NCBI RefSeq assembly: GCF_003931855.1
Contig: NZ_CP034248.1
Span: 4,526,001 to 4,590,000, forward strand
Length of the DNA: 64,000 nt
Direction of reading: 5' to 3'
Origin: Paenibacillus lentus
GTDB lineage: Bacteria > Bacillota > Bacilli > Paenibacillales > Paenibacillaceae
In this document: piece after piece, positions 36,928 through 47,470 of the stretch
Position numbering within the stretch: the first letter of the stretch is position 1
Layout: each line of letters starts with the position of its first letter
Notes under the pieces: model-generated
The model's input: the letters and a program-made list of their open reading frames with translations, nothing else
Database searches by the model: none
Told to the model about the DNA's origin: nothing
Made by a program: the position numbers and the translations under genes

Positions 36928-37833
36928 GTGAAAAAAATCGGATTTATCGGCCTCGGCACAATGGGTGCGCCCATGGCCGCGAACTTACTTAAACAAGGTT
37001 ATCAGGTAACCGTATTCAACCGTTCGGCACAAAAAGCTGAACCGCTTGTCCAGCAAGGAGCGGTGCTGGCGCACACCCCCAAGGATGCCGCGCTTACGGC
37101 CGATACCGTCATTACGATGGTCAGCGACGATGCTTCGATTGCTGCGGTTTATGAAGGCGATAACGGCATTCTGCAGGGCCTTCGTCCCGGCAGTACAGTC
37201 ATCGATTGCAGCACAATTTCTCCGGCGCTTGTCCACAAATTGGCGGATGACATCACTCGACTCGGCGGCCAGTTCCTCGATGCGCCTGTTACCGGCAGTT
37301 CCCCGGCCGCTCACGCAGGAACGCTTGTATTCATGATCGGCGGGTCGGCCGAAGCGCTGGCCGAGCAGCGTGATATCTTCGAAACGATGGGCCAGAAAAT
37401 ACTCCACATGGGCCCCAATGGCAGCGGAGCCGTTGCCAAGCTGGCGCATAACACCATCGTCGGCATTAACAACCTGGCTCTCGCCGAGGGCTTCGCCATC
37501 GCCGCCAAATCCGGGCTGCCTGCCGATCTCTTCCTTGAGCTCGTCCAGAACGGCTCCGCAGGCAGTAAGCAAGCCGAGCTTAAAGGACGAAAAATTATTG
37601 AACATGATTTTACCAACCAGTTCTCCCTCTCGCTGATGCTCAAGGATTTGAAGCTGGCCTCTTCGCTGACGGACGGCGCCAGCATTCCGGCCCCCATGCT
37701 GAATATGGCCAAAAGCCTGTTCCAGGCCGGTCAGACCGAAGGCTACGGCGACGAGGACCTCTCCTCCGTGGTCAAGCTTTACGAGGCGTGGATCGGCCAA
37801 ACCATTGGCGGCAGCAAGCTGGAGCCGAAGTAA
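36928..37833 (+). CDS. Beta-hydroxyacid dehydrogenase (3-hydroxyisobutyrate/GarR type)
   Basis: An NAD(P)-dependent reductase of about 301 residues. The nucleotide-binding start KKIGFIGLGTMGAPMAANLL, the substrate block DAPVTGSSPAAHAGTLVFMI and the catalytic lysine in GAVAKLAHNTIVG are all present. It could act on 3-hydroxyisobutyrate, tartronate semialdehyde or a related acid; sequence alone does not say. I start at GTG 36928, 8 nt after AAGG, rather than GTG 36919, which would lie inside the ribosome site. It diverges from pgi. Confidence 0.88.
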   Translation: MKKIGFIGLGTMGAPMAANLLKQGYQVTVFNRSAQKAEPLVQQGAVLAHTPKDAALTADTVITMVSDDASIAAVYEGDNGILQGLRPGSTVIDCSTISPALVHKLADDITRLGGQFLDAPVTGSSPAAHAGTLVFMIGGSAEALAEQRDIFETMGQKILHMGPNGSGAVAKLAHNTIVGINNLALAEGFAIAAKSGLPADLFLELVQNGSAGSKQAELKGRKIIEHDFTNQFSLSLMLKDLKLASSLTDGASIPAPMLNMAKSLFQAGQTEGYGDEDLSSVVKLYEAWIGQTIGGSKLEPK

Positions 37834-38049
37834 GACGGCCCCTGTGAACGTGCGAGCTTCGATCAGCTAGCCTATTCTGACACACCAGTTATAAATGACC
37901 ACCATCATGTAACGCGCCAGTTACCGCGCTCGGGAGCTTCGTGTGGTGCGAAAGCCTCAAGGAGAAATAGCCGGCTGGCAAAACTATCCCCTGATTCCTT
38001 ATGAGCTGGCTGCAGCCGTTGAGCTGCGCAGCTAGCCGACCAGATCAAG
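37834..38049. other. Intergenic stretch without recognised content
   Basis: About 215 nt between the dehydrogenase gene and the terminator at 38050. Several short GC-rich inverted repeats (around AGCTGGCTGCAGCC) are present, but I see no gene, promoter or known RNA. Confidence 0.4.
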
Positions 38050-38092
38050 AAAGGCAGGCCCATGCATTATGCGCGGTGCCTGCCTTTTTCAT
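38050..38092. terminator. Bidirectional terminator
   Basis: AAAGGCAGGC (38050-38059) pairs with GCCTGCCTTT (38078-38087), followed by more T; the minus strand also ends in TTTCTT. It serves the dehydrogenase gene and the convergent tkt. Confidence 0.9.
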
Positions 38093-38111
38093 GCCATCCT
38101 ACTACAAAAAC

Positions 38112-40136
38112 CTATTTCAACTGCTCTTTAACATGCTTCACCACGTTCTCGACCGTAAAGCCGTACTCTGCGATAACTTTGTCGCCAGGTGCGGATGCGC
38201 CAAACGTGCTGATGCCGATAATGGAGCCCTTCTCGCCAACGTAACGCTCCCATCCGAATGGATGTGCCATTTCAATGGCTACACGTGCTTTCACGTCTGG
38301 GAGAATGACAGAATCTTTGTAAGCTTGATCCTGTTTGTCGAACAGATCCCAACTGGACAAGCTGACAACGCGAACATGAATGCCTTCCTCAGCAAGCGCC
38401 GCTTGCGCTCTTACTGCCAATTGCACTTCGGAACCAGATGCAATAAGCTGAGCAACCGGCTTGCCGTCCTTCGCATCAGATACAACGTAGCCGCCGCGCT
38501 TCACACCTTCGCGGGCTTTCTCAGCCGTGCCTTCGAGCACAGGCAGGTTTTGGCGTGTCAGCACCAATGCTACCGGGTTGCCTTTGTTTTCAACAGCGTA
38601 AGCCCATGCCGCAGACGTCTCATTGCCATCAGCCGGACGAATCACCGTCAGGTTAGGAATAATACGCAGGGAAGCCAGCTGCTCGATCGGCTCATGCGTA
38701 GGTCCATCCTCACCGACAGCGATACTGTCGTGGGTCAGCACGTAAATAACCGGAAGACCCATCAATGCAGATAGACGCACTGCTGGACGCAAATAGTCAG
38801 TAAATACGAAGAATGTACCGCCAAACACTTTCAGACCACTGTGCAGTGCAATGCCGTTCATAGCGGCTGCCATAGCAAACTCACGAACCCCGAAATACAG
38901 GTTGCGGCCATCGCGGGACTCCGGCGTGTAAACCGTCAGTCCTTTCAAGTGAGTCATTGTCGAGCTCTCTAGATCGGCAGATCCGCCAAGCAATTGAGGG
39001 ACACCGCTAGTTAAGCCATTAAGCGCATTTCCGGAAGCAACGCGGGTAGATAACGGCTTGTCTTCCGCGCTGTATTTAGGAAGATTAGCATCCCAGCCCT
39101 CTGGAAGATCGCCAGCAATGGCAAGCTCGAATTGAGCTGCCAGCTCAGGGAATTCGGCTTTATATTTTGCAAATTGCTCATCCCAAGCTTTGTTTGCCGC
39201 AATACCGCGCTCTTTCACTTTGGCAAAGTGCTCGCGTACTTCTTCAGGCACGTAGAAATCTTCTTCATATACCCATTTATAGTATTCTTTCGTCAGTTTC
39301 GCTTCATCGGCACCAAGCGGGGAGCCATGAGTTCCTCCGGAACCGCCTTTACCTTGTTTGTTCGGGCTTCCGTATCCGATTACCGTTTTCACTTCAATCA
39401 GGGTAGGACGCTCGGTATCCGCCTTGGCTTCAGCAATTGCTTTCTCAATCGCAGCCAAATCATTTCCATCTTCAACAAGCAGCGTCTGCCAGCCATAGGC
39501 GTCAAAACGCTGTCTAACGTTCTCGGAGAAGCTGAGATTCAATTCCCCATCCAGTGTAATATCATTGGAGTCATACAAGAAGATCAGCTTGCCAAGCTTC
39601 AGATGACCTGCAAGGGAAGCTGCTTCACTAGCAACGCCTTCCATCAGGTCTCCGTCACCGCAAATACCGTACGTATAGTGGTCGACGATTTTGTAATCGC
39701 CTTTGTTGTAAGTCGCAGCCAGTTGGGTTTCGGCCATAGCCATACCTACTGCCATAGCAATACCCTGACCCAGCGGCCCCGTAGTTGCGTCTACCCCTGC
39801 CGTATGTCCGAACTCAGGGTGACCCGGCGTCTTACTGCCCCATTGACGGAATTGTTTGAGGTCGTCAAGCGAAAGATCATAACCGCTCAGGTGCAGCAAG
39901 CTGTAGAGCAGCATGGAACCGTGTCCGGCAGACAAGACGAAGCGGTCGCGGTTGATCCAATTTGGTGCGTCAGGGTTATGTGTCATCGTCTTGGCGAACA
40001 ACTGGTACCCCATTGGCGCCGCACCCATCGGCATACCTGGATGCCCCGACTTCGCTTTCTCGATCGCATCTATGGCTAGAGTACGGATCGTAGTAATCGA
40101 CAGATTTTCGATGACCTTGTTGTCTGAAAGTGGCAT
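38112..40136 (-). CDS. tkt: Transketolase
   Basis: Thiamine-diphosphate-dependent transfer of two-carbon units in the pentose phosphate pathway. The 674-residue protein starts [20 protein letters not shown]. Visible are [14 protein letters not shown], the catalytic-His block [17 protein letters not shown], the ThDP motif [25 protein letters not shown], and [19 protein letters not shown] in the pyrimidine-binding domain. ATG 40136 follows AAGGAGG at 8 nt, so the earlier in-frame start at 40169 is not needed. It would help process xylose-derived pentose phosphates from the neighbouring alpha-xylosidase module. Confidence 0.96.
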   Translation of the reverse strand: MPLSDNKVIENLSITTIRTLAIDAIEKAKSGHPGMPMGAAPMGYQLFAKTMTHNPDAPNWINRDRFVLSAGHGSMLLYSLLHLSGYDLSLDDLKQFRQWGSKTPGHPEFGHTAGVDATTGPLGQGIAMAVGMAMAETQLAATYNKGDYKIVDHYTYGICGDGDLMEGVASEAASLAGHLKLGKLIFLYDSNDITLDGELNLSFSENVRQRFDAYGWQTLLVEDGNDLAAIEKAIAEAKADTERPTLIEVKTVIGYGSPNKQGKGGSGGTHGSPLGADEAKLTKEYYKWVYEEDFYVPEEVREHFAKVKERGIAANKAWDEQFAKYKAEFPELAAQFELAIAGDLPEGWDANLPKYSAEDKPLSTRVASGNALNGLTSGVPQLLGGSADLESSTMTHLKGLTVYTPESRDGRNLYFGVREFAMAAAMNGIALHSGLKVFGGTFFVFTDYLRPAVRLSALMGLPVIYVLTHDSIAVGEDGPTHEPIEQLASLRIIPNLTVIRPADGNETSAAWAYAVENKGNPVALVLTRQNLPVLEGTAEKAREGVKRGGYVVSDAKDGKPVAQLIASGSEVQLAVRAQAALAEEGIHVRVVSLSSWDLFDKQDQAYKDSVILPDVKARVAIEMAHPFGWERYVGEKGSIIGISTFGASAPGDKVIAEYGFTVENVVKHVKEQLK

Positions 40137-40557
40137 TCTAGCTTCCTCCTTAGTTATGAAGAAATACATTTTAGTTTCAAAACAATCACTTTGAAAAAAT
40201 CATTTTGACTTTATATATTGTAACACGGTTTCAAGCACCTTTCCATATCCCTTTTTGTCATACCGTGCCCTGAATGATGACTTTTTTATGCATTCTGTGA
40301 AAAACCCAAAAATTCGACGATTGAAATACCTTACTGCACTTGCCTGTTGTACATGAAAGAACTTCAAGCCAAATACATCGGATTGCCCCGTCATCCCCAG
40401 GTCGCAGGACGCGCGCCTAGCAGGAGCACAGCGGCATATGGATATCAGAAGTATTTTGGCCCAATGCTGAGACGGGCATGAGAAGCTCACAGCTGGCAGC
40501 GATGCGTCGTCGCCAGCTGCCGCAAGCTGCACCGCACGGACAACGCTCTTGTCCGTG
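40137..40557. other. Intergenic stretch with tandem hairpins
   Basis: The left half contains the leader and probable promoter of tkt on the minus strand. The right half is GC-rich and holds two strong stems on the minus strand: GCACGGACAA/TTGTCCGTGC (40532-40556) immediately after the stop codon of the large VWA gene, and GGCAGCTGGCGA/TCGCTGCCAGCTG (about 40488-40525). Neither is followed by a T run. They may protect or process the 3' end of the long operon transcript. No gene is supported. Confidence 0.5.
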
Positions 40558-43491
40558 CTAGCGCTTGCCCCGCCGCTTGGCCTCCAGCAGGCGGCCAAGC
40601 GTGCCCTCGCCCGGCGCATCGCCAGCGCCGGGTCCGGCGCCTCCGGCTTCCTCCTGCGGAGGAGAAGCCGGAGGCGCCGCCTTGGCCCGCGGCGGCTCTG
40701 GCCGCGCGGGCTCGCCGCCCGTCCCGCCCACAGGCGGACGGGCCAAATCCGGCGCAGGCGTCCCCGGAGCGGGGCTATCCCCGCTCCCTGCATCTGCGCC
40801 GTAGAAGCTGGCCGTGCGCGCTTTGCGTGCGGCCAGCCGGGCCAGCCGGGCGTCCGCTTCCGCAGGAGCGGCGCCAGCTGAAGTCGCCGCACGCGCAGCG
40901 CGGCGCCAAGGCATGGCGGCGGCAGCCAGCTGCTCCGCCATGCGACCCCAGGGCAGCGCCAGACGACGCACAGCGATGTCGGCGAGCCAGAGCAGCAGCG
41001 CGGCAATGAGCAGCGCACGCTCCCAGCTGCGCAGCGACTTATGCGGCTGCACCGGGAAATCGAAAAGCGCTCCCGGCTCCTCCCAGTTCAGCTCGCGCCC
41101 GCCCGTCAAAGCGGCAAGCTTCGCCAGCTTCTCTCCGGGGTCCTCCGTCACGATCCGATACTCCGGAGAATAAGGGATTACAAAACCAGTGCCGGTCCCC
41201 CCGCCATCCCTCATTTCATCCCCGTGCTTGCCCTGCAAATGAAGGAGAAAGGAGCCTGGATCACGTACAGAAGTCACACCGGTATATACTCCGGGAGATG
41301 TCTGAACTAGCGATACAGTAACCTCGCTTAAATCTTCGCCTGTAACAATGGCCTCAAGCTCCTCCGGAGGAGCTGTCCCTTCCGCAGCGGCAACTTCAAA
41401 ATAAACCTCATTTCCCTGTACCGTCGTGTTCACTTCAAATGGCGAAGCTGCAAACTGCGGGAAAGTCCATTTCACCATATCCGCGAACAGGTTCGGATAC
41501 CCCGGCCAGTTCACCCAATCCCGCGACCATTTCCCCGTCAAATCGCTCGTCCAGGCTACGGTTCGCCCCGACCCATACTGCCAACGGGCCAGCAAGGGAT
41601 CAGGCTCGGGACTAGCCAGCACCGTCTGGGCGGTCGATTTGGCCGTTGTCGCTACATAGCCGTATATCGTCGGCAAACCGCCCGACAACGATTCACGCCA
41701 GTCTCCCGGCTGGACAAGCGCAGGAACAAAGGGCTTATCTACAATATATGTTCTCGCGATCATCGCCGCTTCCCGGCTGAATATCGTCGGCAAAGTCGTC
41801 GCATCTTTGACAAAATAATAACGCCCCTTAGCGCCCTTCGCTAGCGATTCCAGCAGCTGCGTGTCCGCGCCGTCGCCGACCGCCACGGTGGACATTGTCA
41901 TATGATTGTCCTTCATCGTATTCAATAATTCATCGTACCCAGAATTCACAGCCGACTGCCCATCCGTTAATAGGATGATATGTTTACGCTGAGCCTCAAT
42001 CTCCAGCAATTTGTCCGTCGCATCCGCCACGGCCGGATATATATTTGTCCCGCCCGCGCTTGGAATGCTATTGATCTTGGCGATGACATCCTCCTTTTGG
42101 TCCCCGAGCTTCGTCGGCTCCACGACCCACCATGGCCTATCGTCAAAGGCCACGACTCCAACCGTATCCTTGGAACGCAGCATTTCGACCGTTCGTGCTG
42201 CTGATTCCTTGGCCAATCTGATATTATCCCCTTCCATACTACCGGATCGGTCAATAACAAGAATAAGTCCAAGAGACGGAATCTCCCGCTTGCCCTGCAA
42301 CTCCATCGATACCGGAAGCAGCTTCTCGATCGGCGTTTTGAAATAACCGCCCATGCCAAAGCTATCTTCTCCGCCGACCATCATAAATCCGACACCATAG
42401 GAACGAACCGCCTGCTCGATGAGCTCCATCTGCTTGCCTCCGACTTGCTCCCCGGACACATTGTTGAAGATGATGCTGTCAAAGCCAGCGTACTTTGCCA
42501 TTTCCGTTGGAAGCATACCAGGTTCGATGACCGAATACTGAATCAAGCCTGATTTCAGCGCATTTTCCAAGTTCGAGGAAGTGCCCTGCTTTCCCTCTAC
42601 GATCAACACCTTTGGACTGCCAGTAACGCGAGTAAAAGCATAGTTGGCATTGTTCGCTGCCTGCTCGTCCCCATCCATGAAAATTTCCGCCCGGTAGCGA
42701 TGAAGTCCCGGTTCTCTGGCCAGCCCTTGCAAAGCGAAGCGATTCTCTCCTCGATCCAGCGTCACTGTCTTGCGGCCAATCTCCTGATTATCCTCATACA
42801 GCCGCAGCTCGCCACTGCCGGAAAAGGTACTGCGAATCGACACCTCGAACGTAAAAGACTCCGCCCTATACAGCTTTTCCGGAATGCGCAAAGATTCAAC
42901 GGCAGCATCCCTCCGCTCTTTTACCGGGGCCTGGAGCACATCAACAGCGATCCCTCGGTTCTTTAAAGCTCTCGCTGCGGAGAGGACATCGCCTACATTT
43001 TCCTCTCCGTCCGAAATAACGATGATCCGCTGGTTACCTTTACCACCAAACAGGCTGCCCGCAAGCTGAAGCCCTTGCTCTAAATGAGTAAAAGCCGCAT
43101 TTACTTCAGCTCGGGCGCCACTGGCCTCAAGCTGTAAAGGGTCGAGGTTTTTCTCAATGACAGCATCAAGGCCTGCCGAGACCATGCCCATGCTGTCCTG
43201 CTCCGCTTTGCCGCTGGACGCTTTCGCAGCCCATGCTAAGGCAGAATCGGTATCCTCCATGCTGGCCGAACGGTCGAGCAGAAACACGACTTCCTTATTT
43301 TTAACCAGTGTAAAGGTCTGAAAACCGGCAAGCGCCAAAATTAACAAAGTGACAATCGTGACCCGGAGGGCTACAGCCCATTTCTTTCGGCCTCCGCTGA
43401 GGCGGAAGTCCGAACGATAGGCGTAAAATGCACCAGCGAATACAAAGATGAGCAGCAGCAAAACCCATGGATGATTAAATTGAACGCCCAC
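40558..43491 (-). CDS. Large membrane VWA protein with GATase-like domain
   Basis: A 977-residue membrane protein. Two N-terminal helices (VLLLLIFVFAGAFYAY and VTIVTLLILALAGF) are followed by a VWA domain with MIDAS LLDRSASM near residue 72, a beta-rich part, a glutamine-amidotransferase-like fold (FDSIIFNNVSGEQVGG to GFMMVGGEDSFGMGGY, about residues 300-390) and a second VWA with MIDAS VIDRSGSMEGD near residue 413. A helix near residue 810 leads to an Ala/Pro/Gly-rich tail of about 120 residues. The start overlaps the upstream VWA gene by 17 nt. Last gene of the MoxR/VWA/ABC operon. Function unknown; probably anchors and presents metal-dependent protein contacts at the membrane. Confidence 0.8.
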   Translation of the reverse strand: MGVQFNHPWVLLLLIFVFAGAFYAYRSDFRLSGGRKKWAVALRVTIVTLLILALAGFQTFTLVKNKEVVFLLDRSASMEDTDSALAWAAKASSGKAEQDSMGMVSAGLDAVIEKNLDPLQLEASGARAEVNAAFTHLEQGLQLAGSLFGGKGNQRIIVISDGEENVGDVLSAARALKNRGIAVDVLQAPVKERRDAAVESLRIPEKLYRAESFTFEVSIRSTFSGSGELRLYEDNQEIGRKTVTLDRGENRFALQGLAREPGLHRYRAEIFMDGDEQAANNANYAFTRVTGSPKVLIVEGKQGTSSNLENALKSGLIQYSVIEPGMLPTEMAKYAGFDSIIFNNVSGEQVGGKQMELIEQAVRSYGVGFMMVGGEDSFGMGGYFKTPIEKLLPVSMELQGKREIPSLGLILVIDRSGSMEGDNIRLAKESAARTVEMLRSKDTVGVVAFDDRPWWVVEPTKLGDQKEDVIAKINSIPSAGGTNIYPAVADATDKLLEIEAQRKHIILLTDGQSAVNSGYDELLNTMKDNHMTMSTVAVGDGADTQLLESLAKGAKGRYYFVKDATTLPTIFSREAAMIARTYIVDKPFVPALVQPGDWRESLSGGLPTIYGYVATTAKSTAQTVLASPEPDPLLARWQYGSGRTVAWTSDLTGKWSRDWVNWPGYPNLFADMVKWTFPQFAASPFEVNTTVQGNEVYFEVAAAEGTAPPEELEAIVTGEDLSEVTVSLVQTSPGVYTGVTSVRDPGSFLLHLQGKHGDEMRDGGGTGTGFVIPYSPEYRIVTEDPGEKLAKLAALTGGRELNWEEPGALFDFPVQPHKSLRSWERALLIAALLLWLADIAVRRLALPWGRMAEQLAAAAMPWRRAARAATSAGAAPAEADARLARLAARKARTASFYGADAGSGDSPAPGTPAPDLARPPVGGTGGEPARPEPPRAKAAPPASPPQEEAGGAGPGAGDAPGEGTLGRLLEAKRRGKR

Positions 43492-45466
43492 GCTGGTACA
43501 CCCCCCATTCTGTGATAATCACGATCAGAGCCAGCAGCACCGCCAAAGAAGTAAGGGAACGCTTGGACTTCGACTCCTCACTTATACTAATTTCGCTCGA
43601 ACCCCCGTTTGCTGGGGTGCCGTCGCTCCCCATGCTATTGCCGTTTCCATCACCGCCAAAAACAAGCGGCTTCGCTTGCCCCAGGGCGGATTCAGATGGA
43701 TGAGCAATCACCTCCAAATTGTAACCAGGGAGTGGACTTCCGTCTGCTCCCTTCGGTTCAAATCGCCAAAGACCGGGAATCTCCGGTACAGTTTGCTCAG
43801 CGGGCAAGCTCTGATCTTTAGTGATCGCCGGAATCGGTGCTGCTCCCGCCTTCATCGCATAGCCATCCACCGCGATCCAAGCTCCCTCCACCGCCTCTGC
43901 GGTTACGGGAATTTCCAGTGGAGAACCCGCAATCACACGGCCCAATCCTGTCGTCCGACCCGCCTGCAGCCATTGCACCGCGTTGTTAACCATAACCGGG
44001 AACTCCGGACGGAGCGGCAAATCGCCATCGCTTAAGGAAAAGAGAAAAACGAGCCGATTGACCCCGCCCTCGGTCCCGGCAAAAGCCGCTGTTTTCGCGC
44101 CAATTGCTATGAGCGGTTTACCCCATACCGGTATTTCTCGCGCCAGAAGGGTTCCCGTTGGCGGATCATTCAGCGATATATAGCGCGTCACCGGGTGCTG
44201 GAATATTGTCGTTCTGCCGTTTGGAGGTTGAATGGTCTCGCCATCGCCGCCTAATGTCCAGGACGGTGTCTCCTTCACAAGCCGGGGCCATTCCCCCTTT
44301 TCTATATAAGCCGGGGGCTTGCCATCGATTATGATCAGATCGGGCTTGTCTTTGGGGATTGCCGGAGCTTGAGCCGCTTCTTCATTCGATGCGCTTGCCG
44401 TACTTGTTGAGGGCTCCATCCGGGTAACTCTCGCTCCCGACAGCTGGAGTGCCTTCTCCAGAAACAGGTTACCTTGGGATATAAGCAGCACACTAGGGGC
44501 GCCACCCCTCTTCCGGAAAGCAAAAGCCTCGTTGTCAGGCATGTAGTCATCGCTCAGCCCCAGCTTTAATTTATAAAAATCCGCGGCAGGCAGCTCCTCG
44601 AAGGTGACGGTTACAGCCTCGCCATTCTTCACCTTCACGGACTCCACTGCCAACCGTTTTCCGTCCCCGAACAGTTCCAAATCCGTTTCGACCGGGCTTA
44701 CGCCGTGATTCCGAATTACAGCTACCCCCGTGCCGATCTCTCCGTCGCTTTTTACACCGAATTGATCCACGGCAGCATTATTAGCCGCGCCTGTTCGCAA
44801 AGAGACAACCTCCACTGGGACCTCAAGCGGAATATCGTTCGTCATCTCACTCCACTGCTCATCCGTAAAAATGATCAGTCTCGCGTCAGGATCACCCTTC
44901 GTTAATGCCACGGCAAGAGACATCGTCTCCCGATATGCTGCCTTGCCGTATTCTACCGTCAGCTGATCCACCTGAGCACGGATCGCCAGCTGATTCTTTT
45001 CACGAGTCAACAGTATTTCCGGCTCCATCCCTAGCTTTAGCAGGGTCACCTCGCTGTTTGCTCCCATCGATTCGATGTATTTGCCAACCTGCTGCTTCAA
45101 CTCGTCGATCACCGCTCGGGTTGAATGAGTATCCTTCTCGGTTTCGCCGTTCCATGCCGCCCCCATGCTCGCCGACACATCAACAATGATTACGGTGTGC
45201 CCCTCTAAACCGCCTTTGACCCAAACAAATGGCATCATCAATGCAAATACAAGGAGTGCAGCTACGAGCAACTGCAGCCACAACAGCAGTCGATTCTGCA
45301 GCTTCTGCCAGGGACGGTTCGCCTCGATATTTCGCAGCACACGATTCCACAGCAAATGGCTGGGGATCAGCGTATCCACGTATTTCCGCTTAAACAGATA
45401 CATCAGCACGATCAGGGGGATCGCCAAGGCGAACCACAGTCCGGTCCAAGAGGAAAATCCCATCAT
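43475..45466 (-). CDS. BatA-like membrane VWA protein
   Basis: A 663-residue protein. It begins with the aerotolerance-regulator (BatA) N-terminal pattern: FALAIPLIVLMYLFKRKYVD, then PSHLLWNRVL and a second helix WLQLLVAALLVFALMMPF. A VWA domain follows with MIDAS IIVDVSASMG near residue 95. A GATase-like stretch (KPDLIIIDGKPPAYIEKG) is in the middle and a final helix at the C-terminus (LTSLAVLLALIVIITEWGVY). The gene overlaps the downstream VWA gene by 17 nt. MoxR ATPases are known to work with VWA partners, so this is the likely client or adaptor of the MoxR in the same operon. Confidence 0.82.
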   Translation of the reverse strand: MMGFSSWTGLWFALAIPLIVLMYLFKRKYVDTLIPSHLLWNRVLRNIEANRPWQKLQNRLLLWLQLLVAALLVFALMMPFVWVKGGLEGHTVIIVDVSASMGAAWNGETEKDTHSTRAVIDELKQQVGKYIESMGANSEVTLLKLGMEPEILLTREKNQLAIRAQVDQLTVEYGKAAYRETMSLAVALTKGDPDARLIIFTDEQWSEMTNDIPLEVPVEVVSLRTGAANNAAVDQFGVKSDGEIGTGVAVIRNHGVSPVETDLELFGDGKRLAVESVKVKNGEAVTVTFEELPAADFYKLKLGLSDDYMPDNEAFAFRKRGGAPSVLLISQGNLFLEKALQLSGARVTRMEPSTSTASASNEEAAQAPAIPKDKPDLIIIDGKPPAYIEKGEWPRLVKETPSWTLGGDGETIQPPNGRTTIFQHPVTRYISLNDPPTGTLLAREIPVWGKPLIAIGAKTAAFAGTEGGVNRLVFLFSLSDGDLPLRPEFPVMVNNAVQWLQAGRTTGLGRVIAGSPLEIPVTAEAVEGAWIAVDGYAMKAGAAPIPAITKDQSLPAEQTVPEIPGLWRFEPKGADGSPLPGYNLEVIAHPSESALGQAKPLVFGGDGNGNSMGSDGTPANGGSSEISISEESKSKRSLTSLAVLLALIVIITEWGVYQRGRSI

Positions 45467-45526
45467 GTCACCCCTTTCTCTGTTGCTCTAACACGGTCTT
45501 TTATTTGCAACCAAACCAAAAGCCGC

Positions 45527-46456
45527 TTAAGAGCCAAGAACTCCTGCTCCACGCAGCGTCTCAAATATTCCCGTTTCCAATGAAGTATCGGTATTGATCT
45601 GTATATAGTAAATAGCCCGTTCACTGCAAAAGCGGGCAATTTCCGCTTGATATGCCTGCAGGGCTTGTCTATACACATCTAACATTTTTCCGGTCATTGC
45701 GATTTCTTTGCCCGTACCCAGCTCGCTATCCACCAGACGTAAGTCTCCACTCAGACTCGGGGATGTTTCCTCAGGCGACAATACTTGCACCAATACAATT
45801 TCCTGTCCGGCAGCCAGCAAAAAAGACAATGTCTCCGTCAATTCTGCCACTCCCCCATCCAGCCAAAAATCAGAAAATATCCATGTCATTCCCGGCTGCT
45901 TCGGAAGTGCCTTGGGCTGCCGCAACGCCCGGGCCAAATTGCCAAGACCGCCCGGCTGCGCCGCCTGCAAGAACGAGAACAGTCTGGCCGCAGAAGCCTT
46001 CCCCCGAACAGGCGGAAGTTGACTCTCCACCTCTGAGCTGAACACCGTCCCCTGCACACGGTCATATGACGCCAGAGCCATATATCCTATGGATGCAGCA
46101 AGGCACTTCGCATATTCCAGCTTGTTCATGCCTGACTGCTCATCATTTTTACCGGAGGCTTTGTTATCTCCAAAGTCCATCGAGGCGGAATTATCCACAT
46201 ATAGACTCACCTGCAGCTCCTGCTCATCCCAATACTGACGAACAAAGGGCCTACCCGTCCGGGAATACACCCCCCAGTCGAAGCGGCGGATGTCATCACC
46301 CGGCGAGTACTCCCGGTAATCAGCAAATTCCAGCGATGAGCCGAAGCGGCTAGAGCGTCTCTTCCCCTGCATCGTTCCACGCACCCGCCGCTTGGAAGCG
46401 ATCGACAGCCGCTCCAGACGGGGAAGTAGCGACGGCGGAAGGAGTGGCTCAGTCAT
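45527..46456 (-). CDS. DUF58 domain protein
   Basis: A soluble 309-residue protein of the DUF58 family, which regularly accompanies MoxR ATPases. The hallmark block is FADYREYSPGDDIRRFDWGV followed by SRTGRPFVRQYW near residues 45-75. The C-terminal half is VWA-like: LYVDNSASMDFG near residue 85 carries a DxSxS MIDAS. Its start overlaps the end of the MoxR gene by 4 nt (ATGA), so the two are co-translated. Molecular activity is unknown. Confidence 0.88.
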   Translation of the reverse strand: MTEPLLPPSLLPRLERLSIASKRRVRGTMQGKRRSSRFGSSLEFADYREYSPGDDIRRFDWGVYSRTGRPFVRQYWDEQELQVSLYVDNSASMDFGDNKASGKNDEQSGMNKLEYAKCLAASIGYMALASYDRVQGTVFSSEVESQLPPVRGKASAARLFSFLQAAQPGGLGNLARALRQPKALPKQPGMTWIFSDFWLDGGVAELTETLSFLLAAGQEIVLVQVLSPEETSPSLSGDLRLVDSELGTGKEIAMTGKMLDVYRQALQAYQAEIARFCSERAIYYIQINTDTSLETGIFETLRGAGVLGS

Positions 46457-47448
46457 CGTCTTTCCCCCTCAAGCACAGACAGAATATCTTCAATCAGCAT
46501 ATCCGGAGATACTCCCAGCGCTTGACCTTCAAAATTCAGAAATAGGCGATGGCGCAGCGCAGGAACGGCTACCGCCGCAATATCCCCAGTGGACACATGC
46601 AGCCTTCCCTTCGATATCGCCCTTACCTTAGCTACCGATACGATCGATTGAATTCCCCGCGGTCCCGATCCAAACCGCAAATATTTGCGTACGGACTCTG
46701 GAGCTGAAGCTTCTTCGGGATGAGTCATCATTAACAGCCGCACCCCATAATCAAGTACATCATCAGCAAGCAGAACCTCTTTTGCAGCCTGCCTGATTTC
46801 CAGCAGTTCACCGGCTGAAGCCTGCTTTTCCGGAGTCGGCTGATTACCAGAGGTCGTCCGGCGGACGATCTCCTTGAGTTCGTCAGGAGACGGATAGCTA
46901 ACATGAATTTTCAAAAGAAAACGATCCAGCTGCGCCTCCGGCAAAGGATATGTCCCCTCATTCTCCAGCGGATTTTGCGTGGCTAGAACAAAAAACGGCT
47001 GTGGGAGTCTATGCGTTTCACCGCCAACAGTCACGGTCTGCTCCTGCATCGCCTCAAGCATGGCGCTCTGCGTCTTCGGCGTAGCGCGGTTAATTTCGTC
47101 CGCCAGCACAATGCTGCTGAATACCGGACCGGGCTGAAAGACCGTATCCGTACCACCCTGCGGCCCGAAACGAATGACGTTGGTTCCAGTTATATCGCTT
47201 GGCATCAGGTCCGGTGTAAACTGAATTCGCGAGAATGACAGGTCTAGAGTGTCGGCAATCGTACGGACGAGCATCGTCTTCCCTAGCCCCGGAATACCTT
47301 CAAGCAAGGCATGCCCTCCAGCAAATACGCACCAGAGCAGCTGCTCTACAATCTCCTCCTGACCCACGATAACTCTTCCAATCTGCTCTCGCACGCTTGA
47401 TATCGTATTTCTCCACGACTCTACCTGCGCAGTTGCTTCCAACTTCAT
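46453..47448 (-). CDS. MoxR-family AAA+ ATPase
   Basis: A 331-residue AAA+ ATPase of the MoxR type. Walker A is EGIPGLGKTMLV, Walker B LADEINRATPKTQSAMLEAM, sensor 1 FVLATQNPLENEGTYPLPEAQ with the arginine finger in LDRFLL, and a C-terminal lid domain. MoxR proteins act as chaperones that load cofactors or assemble membrane complexes with VWA partners; here two membrane VWA proteins and a DUF58 protein follow in the same operon. It lies 22 nt after the coiled-coil protein gene. Confidence 0.93.
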   Translation of the reverse strand: MKLEATAQVESWRNTISSVREQIGRVIVGQEEIVEQLLWCVFAGGHALLEGIPGLGKTMLVRTIADTLDLSFSRIQFTPDLMPSDITGTNVIRFGPQGGTDTVFQPGPVFSSIVLADEINRATPKTQSAMLEAMQEQTVTVGGETHRLPQPFFVLATQNPLENEGTYPLPEAQLDRFLLKIHVSYPSPDELKEIVRRTTSGNQPTPEKQASAGELLEIRQAAKEVLLADDVLDYGVRLLMMTHPEEASAPESVRKYLRFGSGPRGIQSIVSVAKVRAISKGRLHVSTGDIAAVAVPALRHRLFLNFEGQALGVSPDMLIEDILSVLEGERR

Positions 47449-47470
47449 ATGTCCCCCTTCTCCTTCGTCC

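Noticed and set aside
36985-37800. Minus-strand 271-codon frame opposite the hydroxyacid dehydrogenase gene
   Set aside because: Antisense to a gene with clear Rossmann and catalytic motifs; no ribosome site.
39132-40079. Plus-strand 315-codon frame opposite tkt
   Set aside because: Antisense to a certain transketolase gene, no ribosome site and no recognisable motif; a shadow.
40200-41018. Minus-strand 272-codon frame overlapping the tail of the VWA gene
   Set aside because: Out of frame with the VWA gene, Arg/Ala-rich because of high GC, and it runs into the tkt leader; not a gene.
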